Positions 58,318 through 64,000 of a DNA stretch of 64,000 nucleotides are shown here, one piece after another. Both the position numbers and the translations under genes were made by a program. Source of the DNA: an uncultured Spirochaetaceae bacterium (GTDB lineage: Bacteria; Spirochaetota; Spirochaetia; Sphaerochaetales; Sphaerochaetaceae). The stretch lies in the NCBI GenBank assembly GCA_944389295.1, contig CALXLV010000011.1:62001-126000 (forward strand), given 5' to 3'. Each line of letters starts with the position of its first letter. The stretch's first letter is position 1. The notes under the pieces were generated by a model that saw only the letters and a program-made list of their open reading frames with translations, did no database searches and was not told the origin of the DNA.

Positions 58318-59634
58318 ATGGCACATTACGCTACAGACGAGCCGGTCTACGCGCTCGCGACTCCATACTCCCCCTCGGCTCTTGCGGTCATAAGGGCTTC
58401 CGGCGAGGGAGTGCTGTCAATTTTCCAGCCTTATTTCACCGGCAGGATAACGGATGCACCATCCGGGAAAGCCGTCCACGGATATGTAAAGGATGAGTGC
58501 GGCGAGCGGATTGACGAGGTCATGACAGTGGTCTACAGAAAGGGTCACGGCTACACCTCGGAGGAGGCTTTTGAGATCATGTGCCATGGTTCGCTTCCCG
58601 TTATACGTTCTCTTTCTGCGCTGCTTGAGCGTGCGGGAATAAGGGAGGCTGAACGCGGTGAGTTCACTTACCGCGCATTCATGCACGGACGCATGGACCT
58701 GACGGAAGCGGAAGCTGTCGAGGAGATCGTCAAAGCCCGGACGGAGAGGGCTGGATCGGATGCGCTCTCACGCCTCACAGGCTCGATCTACAGGGAGGCG
58801 GAGGCAATTAAGGATTCCGTTTTAAATATTCTCGCATCCCTTGAGGTCCAGCTTGATTACGGCGAGGACGAGATTCCCGAGGAGTGGGTGTTCCCTCATG
58901 AAGAGGTGCGCGCGATCATAACGCGCCTGCGGAGCATCGCAGCCACATTTGCCTCCTCCCGGCTCTACAGCGAGGGTGCCTCCGTCGTCATAGCCGGACG
59001 CACCAATGCCGGAAAAAGCTCTCTTTTCAACGCGCTTTTAAAGGAGAACAGGGCAATCGTATCCTCAGAGGAGGGGACGACCAGAGATTACATTGAGACA
59101 GAGGCGGTGATCCGAGGCATTCCCGTACGCCTCTTTGACACTGCGGGATTCAGGGAAACCGACGGAAGCATCGAGCTGGAAGGAATAAGAAGGACCGAAG
59201 AGCTTATGGAGAAGGCCGATCTCATCATATATGTCTCCGATCCCTCCTCCGGAGATGATCCTCACCCCGATGATGATTCCCGTACGCTGACGGTGAGCTC
59301 TAAGCGCGACATCACAGGCAGAGATGCGCCTCTCTCATTTTCATCGGTGACGGGAGAGGGACTCGATGAGGTCATAGATGCCATTGCGGAGAGACTTTCC
59401 CGCGGGACAGAGGCGCCTGAGGGTGTGCCGAGGATAGACTCGCTGCGCCAGAAGGAGAAGCTGGAGGAGACCGCAGAGGCTCTCGAGAGTGCGGAGCTGT
59501 CATCTTTCGCGGGTTTCGATATAATAGCAATGTACCTCCAGAGCGCGCTTTCATCGCTCGGAGAGCTTACAGGTGAGATAACAGGAGATGATATCCTCGA
59601 CCGTCTCTTCTCATCATTCTGCCTGGGGAAATGA
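58318..59634 (+). CDS. mnmE: tRNA modification GTPase MnmE
   Basis: A 438-aa GTPase acting with MnmG on U34 of tRNAs. N-terminal folate domain ('ALATPYSPSALAVIRASG'), helical domain, and G domain with P-loop AGRTNAGKSSLFN, G2 EGTTRDYIE, G3 DTAG. The G4 motif reads SSKRD instead of NKxD. C-terminal catalytic FCLGK is present (FCIGK). No RBS; leaderless promoter. It ends 1 nt before mnmG. Confidence 0.95.
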   Translation: MAHYATDEPVYALATPYSPSALAVIRASGEGVLSIFQPYFTGRITDAPSGKAVHGYVKDECGERIDEVMTVVYRKGHGYTSEEAFEIMCHGSLPVIRSLSALLERAGIREAERGEFTYRAFMHGRMDLTEAEAVEEIVKARTERAGSDALSRLTGSIYREAEAIKDSVLNILASLEVQLDYGEDEIPEEWVFPHEEVRAIITRLRSIAATFASSRLYSEGASVVIAGRTNAGKSSLFNALLKENRAIVSSEEGTTRDYIETEAVIRGIPVRLFDTAGFRETDGSIELEGIRRTEELMEKADLIIYVSDPSSGDDPHPDDDSRTLTVSSKRDITGRDAPLSFSSVTGEGLDEVIDAIAERLSRGTEAPEGVPRIDSLRQKEKLEETAEALESAELSSFAGFDIIAMYLQSALSSLGELTGEITGDDILDRLFSSFCLGK

Positions 59635-59635
59635 T

Positions 59636-61435
59636 ATGCGTGATTACGATGCGATAGTCATAGGGGGAGGTCATGCCGGCATAGAGGCATCCCTCTCGCT
59701 TGCCAGAGAGGGCTTTGACACACTCCTCATCACTCAATCTCTGGACGCGATAGGGCGCATGAGCTGCAATCCGTCAATCGGGGGACTTGCAAAGGGAAAC
59801 CTTGTCCGCGAGATAGATGCTCTCGGGGGTGAGATGGGACATCTGATAGACCGCACTATGATACAGATGAGGATTCTCAACAGACGCCGCGGTCCTGCAG
59901 TCCAGGCCCCGCGCGCACAGGCTGACAAGTTCAGCTACTCCAGGCTAGCCAAGGAGACGCTTGAGAAGGAGCACCATCTCTTCCTATTCATGGACACAGT
60001 CGTTGATTTCATTGTCGAGCAGGGGAGAATCGCAGGGGTAGTTACCGAGCGCGGCTGGAAGATATCCTCCCGCACAGCAGTGCTTACGACCGGCACGTTC
60101 ATGAACGGGAAGATATTCATAGGGGAGTATGAAGCTCCCTGCGGACGCCTGGGAGAGAGCGCGGCTGCAGGGCTCGGGGACAGGCTCCGGGAGAAGGGTT
60201 TCCGCGTGGGAAGGATGAAAACAGGAACTCCCGCCAGAGTCAGGAAGAGCTCCCTCGATTTCAGCGAGATGGAGCTGCAGGAGGGGGACGACCCGATGGA
60301 GCCTTTCTCCTTTGAGACAGAGCATGTTGATCGTCCGTCGCTTCCCTGCTATGTCACATACACCACGGAGGAGACGCACCGCATAATACGCAGCAATATC
60401 TCGCGCTCCCCGCTTTACGGCGGGAAGATAGTGGGACGCGGACCGAGATACTGTCCGTCGATAGAGGACAAGGTCGTCCGTTTCCCCGACAGGGAACGCC
60501 ATCAGATCTTCGTGGAGCCAGAGGGAGAAGGAACGGAGGAGATGTATCTCAACGGCCTTTCGTCATCGCTCCCGGAGGATGTCCAGCACAGTTTCATCCA
60601 CTCCGTTCCGGGACTGAGGCACGCTGAGATAATGCGTCCGGCATATGCTGTCGAGTATGATTACCTCAATCCGCTTGATCTCTTTCCGTCGCTTGAGAGC
60701 AAGCTCATCGGCGGACTTTTCATAGCAGGACAGACCAACGGCACCTCCGGCTACGAGGAGGCCGCAGCACAGGGAGTGATGGCGGGAATCAACGCCGCAC
60801 AGCTTCTGAAAGGGGAGAAGCCTCTGATCCTTTCCCGCACCGAAGCATACATCGGCGTACTCATCGACGATCTTGTCACGAAGGGTACGGAGGAGCCGTA
60901 CAGGATGTTCACATCCCGAGCGGAGCACAGGCTCTCGCTCCGCCACGACACTGCGGACCAGCGTCTCACTCCAAAAGGATTCGCGGCAGGACTTGCATCT
61001 CCTGAGCGTATGGAAAGGCTGAGGAAGAAGAGCGCTGAGATAGAGAGCGTGAAGATGCTTCTGCGTTCGGCGCGTGCCGGGAGCAAGAGTGCCTACGATG
61101 TTCTCAAAGAGCCTGAGGCGGACATATTTTCACTTCATATTGACGGGCTGGACAGTTATTCCGCGTCCGTTCTCCGCGAGGTGGAGCTTGATATAAAGTA
61201 TTCAGGCTATCTTCTGAGGCAGGAAAGAGAAATAGAGAAGGCAAAGCGTCTTGACAATATGGAGATTCCCGCCGATTTTGATTATGATTCAATAGATGGA
61301 ATCTCTTCCGAGTCGCGGGAGAAGTTCAAGGCCGTCAGGCCTGTTTCCATCGGGCAGGCGAGAAGGATATCGGGTGTCAGGGTTTCCGATATCGCTGTTC
61401 TCAGCGTTGCCGTAAGGAGCAGGGAGCGTGGATAA
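59636..61435 (+). CDS. mnmG: tRNA uridine 5-carboxymethylaminomethyl modification enzyme MnmG
   Basis: A 599-aa FAD protein: 'YDAIVIGGGHAGIEASLSLA', RMSCNPSIGGLAKGNLVREIDALGG, 'RRGPAVQAPRAQADKFSYS', 'LFIAGQTNGTSGYEEAAAQG', and 'RMFTSRAEHRLSLRHDTADQ'. Start ATG 59636 after GGGGAAATGAT; the longer upstream in-frame extension lies in mnmE. Forms the classic mnmE-mnmG-rsmG cluster. Confidence 0.96.
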   Translation: MRDYDAIVIGGGHAGIEASLSLAREGFDTLLITQSLDAIGRMSCNPSIGGLAKGNLVREIDALGGEMGHLIDRTMIQMRILNRRRGPAVQAPRAQADKFSYSRLAKETLEKEHHLFLFMDTVVDFIVEQGRIAGVVTERGWKISSRTAVLTTGTFMNGKIFIGEYEAPCGRLGESAAAGLGDRLREKGFRVGRMKTGTPARVRKSSLDFSEMELQEGDDPMEPFSFETEHVDRPSLPCYVTYTTEETHRIIRSNISRSPLYGGKIVGRGPRYCPSIEDKVVRFPDRERHQIFVEPEGEGTEEMYLNGLSSSLPEDVQHSFIHSVPGLRHAEIMRPAYAVEYDYLNPLDLFPSLESKLIGGLFIAGQTNGTSGYEEAAAQGVMAGINAAQLLKGEKPLILSRTEAYIGVLIDDLVTKGTEEPYRMFTSRAEHRLSLRHDTADQRLTPKGFAAGLASPERMERLRKKSAEIESVKMLLRSARAGSKSAYDVLKEPEADIFSLHIDGLDSYSASVLREVELDIKYSGYLLRQEREIEKAKRLDNMEIPADFDYDSIDGISSESREKFKAVRPVSIGQARRISGVRVSDIAVLSVAVRSRERG

Positions 61436-62078
61436 GGAACTCCTTTTATCAGGACTGGAGAGAACAGGGGCTCCGCATGGCGGAAGGGAGATCGGGATGA
61501 TCTCGACGTTCGTCAGCGAGATAATGCTCTTCAATCCCGCTCTCAAACTCGTCGGGGACAAGGACCCCGATGAGATAATCATCAGGCATGTGCTGGATTC
61601 CGCTGCAGCTTATCCGGTATTTGCCGAAGAGACAGAGGCCGGATGCACGATTGCTGATCTGGGATCGGGGGCGGGGTTCCCCGGAGTGGTTCTTGCCATT
61701 CTCTTCCCTGACAGGCATTTCGTGCTGGTGGAGCGTATGCAGAGGCGTTCACAGTTCCTCAAGGGAGTCCTTCTTAGGACGGGACTGGAGAATGCGGAGG
61801 TCGACGAGTGCGATCTCAGGACGGAGAAGAGAAGATTCGATGCCGTCACATGCAGGGCTTTCCATCCGGTCTATGACATCGCCGGCGATGCAGTGCGCAT
61901 CCTCTCCGGTGATGCCCCCCTCATACTCTATAAGGGGCAGCACGGAAATGTGCTTTCGGAGCTTGAAGTCCTGAGAGGGGAGGGCTACAGCTTTGAAAGC
62001 AGGATCGAGAACCTGAGGGTTCCCTATCTTGACGAACAGAGAACGGCTGCGGTAATCCGCGGTCTGAAGAAAGCGTAG
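61428..62078 (+). CDS. rsmG: 16S rRNA (guanine527-N7)-methyltransferase RsmG
   Basis: A 216-aa SAM methyltransferase: IIIRHVLDSAAAYPVF, 'IADLGSGAGFPGVVLAILFP', LVERMQRRSQFLKGVL, VTCRAFHP. GTG start overlapping mnmG by 8 nt, with AGGAGCAGGGAGC upstream. Confidence 0.94.
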   Translation: MDKELLLSGLERTGAPHGGREIGMISTFVSEIMLFNPALKLVGDKDPDEIIIRHVLDSAAAYPVFAEETEAGCTIADLGSGAGFPGVVLAILFPDRHFVLVERMQRRSQFLKGVLLRTGLENAEVDECDLRTEKRRFDAVTCRAFHPVYDIAGDAVRILSGDAPLILYKGQHGNVLSELEVLRGEGYSFESRIENLRVPYLDEQRTAAVIRGLKKA

Positions 62079-62100
62079 AAGATTTCTTCGGAGTTCCATT

Positions 62101-64000
62101 ATGAAGATAAGAAAACACAGGCTTTCCCTGGCGGTGGGTATTATCGTAATGCTTCTCGGTCTTGCATCGGGAGCGGCTTCCTTCATTGCACTCAGAGGCA
62201 TGGGCGGCGAAAAGCTGCCGTCGCTGATCTCCTCAATAGGATATTATGCTGGATTCCCCGAAGGAACGGCATCGCTTGTTGCGCTTTCCGCATTCCTCTT
62301 TTTCGGAGGACTTTTAATACTTGCGTTCAGAAAGAAGAAGAGGGTCTCGATGGTATTCTCCATCCTCTTCCTTGCCGTCATATATATCACCGTACTCGCA
62401 TACTCGCATCTCGGAAGCGGCAATCCCCACCCTGAGTTCCTCATTTCAAGAATAGATGCGGAGAGAAGAGGACTTCTCCTTATCTGCACCGTTCTCGAGG
62501 TACTCCTCTCCGCCCTGATCCTCTCGGTCACAGGGAAGGCCGACAGCAGGCTCGTAGAGAGGGAGGAGAAACGCCTGAGGCGCATGGAACTTGCTGAGGC
62601 CAAGATGAAGGAGGAGGCGGGAGAAGCATCTTCCGGAGAGAATGACGGAGAGGAACCCGTTCCCGCGGCTGCTCCGAATGAGAAAGAGGACAGGCGCTAT
62701 CAGAAGATGAAGGAGAAGATGGACCGGAAGCAGCAGCGCAGGGAGGAGAAGCTCGTAAAGAAGGACGAGAAGAAGGCTGCCAGGCTCCAGAAGAAGATAG
62801 ACAAACAGAACGCCGCCGAGGAGAGCAGGCTTGAAAAAGCCCGCGAGAAGGAAGAGAGGAAAGCGGCGAAGGCAGAATCCTCCGGAAAGGATGAAGGCGA
62901 CGGAGAGAATGAATTCGTTACGAGAGGGGCTGAGACGCCCCGCAGAAACGCCGATCCTTCCGCGCCTGTTGATATCCCGGAAGTTGGCGATCTGCCGCAT
63001 CTGAAGAAGATAAGGACGCCGGAGGGTGTCGCCGCATCGTCAAAGCGTTCCCGTACTCATGAAGCTGCAGCGGCAGCAGCTGAGAGCCCTGCAAAAAAGA
63101 CGGCTGAGGCATCAGAGAGACAGATGCCCCCCGAGTCCGATGTGTTCTCAGCAATAAAAGGGGAGATAGAGAGAGAAGAGGAGGAGAAGAAACGTCCTGC
63201 AAAGAGCGCGCGCACTTCCTCTTCCGTACTGCGTCCGCAGTCGTTCCGCAAGGGAGGCATGCTTGAGGCGACTCTTGAGTCCTTAATGGGAAATAATAAT
63301 AATGAGTCAGGCGATGAAAAGCAGAAAAGTTCGGACAGCGGCACCTCTGACAGACGCCCGATAATAGGCTTCGAGGAGAAACGGAACAGCAAGAAAGAGA
63401 AGAAGAACAATTCATCTTTCGCTCCCTCAGGGCTTTCTCCAGACCATCCGCGCTACAAGATGTTCGAGGCTCTCGCAGGTCAGAACAGCGTGTCATCATT
63501 CCCTTCAAAGAGCTTTGAGCCTGCGGAGGAGGCCCCTGCTCCGGCAGTGCAGGCGGTCCATGTCCCCGAGAACAGAACTGAAAAGCATCACAGCGTGCGC
63601 AGGATACCCGGACAGTCAGGCTTTCTAAAGGAGGATGATAGCTCCTCTGACGATCATTCACCGGAAGTGAACGATTCCGCAGCCGAGGAACCATCTTCCT
63701 TTGAGATCGAGGAGGCTGCGGTGAAGCCGGCATCCCCGAAGAGAAAGCCGGCAGTTCATCATGAAGAGGAAGAGAGTGCCGCAGAGGCTGAGATATTGCA
63801 TGAGGAGTCCCGCCATCCGGCGAAGAGCGCTGCCGAAGCTCCTGCGAAGGCTTCAAAAAGCGTTGCACAGGATGAGGCGGAGGTTTCTGACATGCCTCAG
63901 CAGGAACATGAGTTTCTCCTCTCTGTCGGTGTCGGCGGACTGCAGAGCAATGAGCTGGGATATGCCGGAATCTCGCAGAGAAGCCGGAAGAAATACAGTC
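62101..64000 (+). CDS. Membrane protein with a long charged cytoplasmic region, incomplete (possibly FtsK-like)
   Basis: The frame is open for 633 codons to the right edge. Residues 1-~145 hold four hydrophobic segments (~9-30, 55-77, 82-102, 124-144). The rest is highly charged: a Lys/Glu/Arg-rich helical or coiled-coil stretch (~165-265), then a low-complexity, Ser/Pro/Glu/Ala-rich linker (~280-615), ending 'GISQRSRKKYS'. Four N-terminal TM helices followed by a long linker fits DNA translocase FtsK, whose motor would lie beyond the window; this is only a suggestion, since no motor motif is visible. RBS GGAG 7 nt before ATG. Confidence 0.75.
   Translation, partial: MKIRKHRLSLAVGIIVMLLGLASGAASFIALRGMGGEKLPSLISSIGYYAGFPEGTASLVALSAFLFFGGLLILAFRKKKRVSMVFSILFLAVIYITVLAYSHLGSGNPHPEFLISRIDAERRGLLLICTVLEVLLSALILSVTGKADSRLVEREEKRLRRMELAEAKMKEEAGEASSGENDGEEPVPAAAPNEKEDRRYQKMKEKMDRKQQRREEKLVKKDEKKAARLQKKIDKQNAAEESRLEKAREKEERKAAKAESSGKDEGDGENEFVTRGAETPRRNADPSAPVDIPEVGDLPHLKKIRTPEGVAASSKRSRTHEAAAAAAESPAKKTAEASERQMPPESDVFSAIKGEIEREEEEKKRPAKSARTSSSVLRPQSFRKGGMLEATLESLMGNNNNESGDEKQKSSDSGTSDRRPIIGFEEKRNSKKEKKNNSSFAPSGLSPDHPRYKMFEALAGQNSVSSFPSKSFEPAEEAPAPAVQAVHVPENRTEKHHSVRRIPGQSGFLKEDDSSSDDHSPEVNDSAAEEPSSFEIEEAAVKPASPKRKPAVHHEEEESAAEAEILHEESRHPAKSAAEAPAKASKSVAQDEAEVSDMPQQEHEFLLSVGVGGLQSNELGYAGISQRSRKKYS

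Noticed and set aside
1-64000. CRISPR arrays, insertion sequences, rRNA genes, attachment sites
   Set aside because: No regularly spaced repeats, transposase genes, integrases or rRNA signatures were found; the single tRNA has no visible duplicated 3' end nearby.

Overview
The window is a gene-dense bacterial chromosome segment, clearly richer in G+C than in A+T over most of its length, with short intergenic gaps and many 1-14 nt gene overlaps. Several proteins suggest a spirochaete, perhaps near Sphaerochaetaceae or Treponemataceae: a short SSB starting MNHLNSVLIEG, a long (504 aa) serine hydroxymethyltransferase, a long (426 aa) PRPP synthetase, a eukaryote-like hexokinase, an Smr protein with F-x-x-I-L motifs, and family II pyrophosphatase with CBS domains. 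This assignment is inference; no rRNA is present.

Layout. 1-3.0 kb: end of a GH13 alpha-glucosidase, then a FadR-type regulator and an IlvD/Edd-family dehydratase with a perfect 20-bp palindrome between them. 3.0-5.5 kb: mscL, tRNA-Arg(CCT), a 73-aa protein resembling the N-terminus of macrodomain hydrolases, and an Rrf2 regulator with a double-NTF2 (SnoaL-like) protein, served by three matching operators. 5.6-9.3 kb: a TPP riboswitch and thiamine-salvage operon thiD-tenA-thiM-thiE-HAD. 9.3-14.2 kb: a dihydropyrimidinase-like hydrolase, a HAD-cytidine deaminase fusion, a phospholipase D lipoprotein and two small exported proteins. 14.2-23.8 kb: rpiB, ppaC, and on the minus strand nifX-like, CoA-disulfide reductase, sbcB, prfA, prmC and relA/spoT. 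24-30.7 kb: hexokinase, pyridoxal kinase, nucleosidase, patatin, PflX-type radical SAM, pyrH and ssb. 30.8-35.6 kb: a complete branched-chain amino acid ABC operon livJHMGF.

35.6-42.2 kb: a GH2-like protein lacking an obvious nucleophile, CBS-ACT protein, Smr protein, infA, glyA and a macrodomain protein. 42.3-43.4 kb: an AT-richer phage-type 'polyvalent protein' fragment. 43.5-51 kb: lipoprotein, argH, prs, aminotransferase, an AT-richer DUF4143 ATPase and a Gfo/Idh/MocA oxidoreductase. 51-56 kb: a 1023-aa acidic protein, an inositol-monophosphatase-family protein and a HAD-RidA fusion. 56-64 kb: YczE-like membrane protein, efp-epmA facing away from mnmE-mnmG-rsmG, and an unfinished membrane protein with a long charged region.

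The most striking signal is regulatory. Nine genes without a usable leader (gntR, hydantoinase, ppaC, sbcB, pflX, argH, prs, epmA, mnmE) have a TANNNT hexamer ending exactly 6 nt before the start codon, and in four or five of them a -35-like hexamer lies exactly 17 nt further upstream. This places transcription start on the first base of the start codon, so these mRNAs are probably leaderless. The epmA/mnmE pair is the extreme case: a 47-bp gap holds two interlocked, opposing leaderless promoters.
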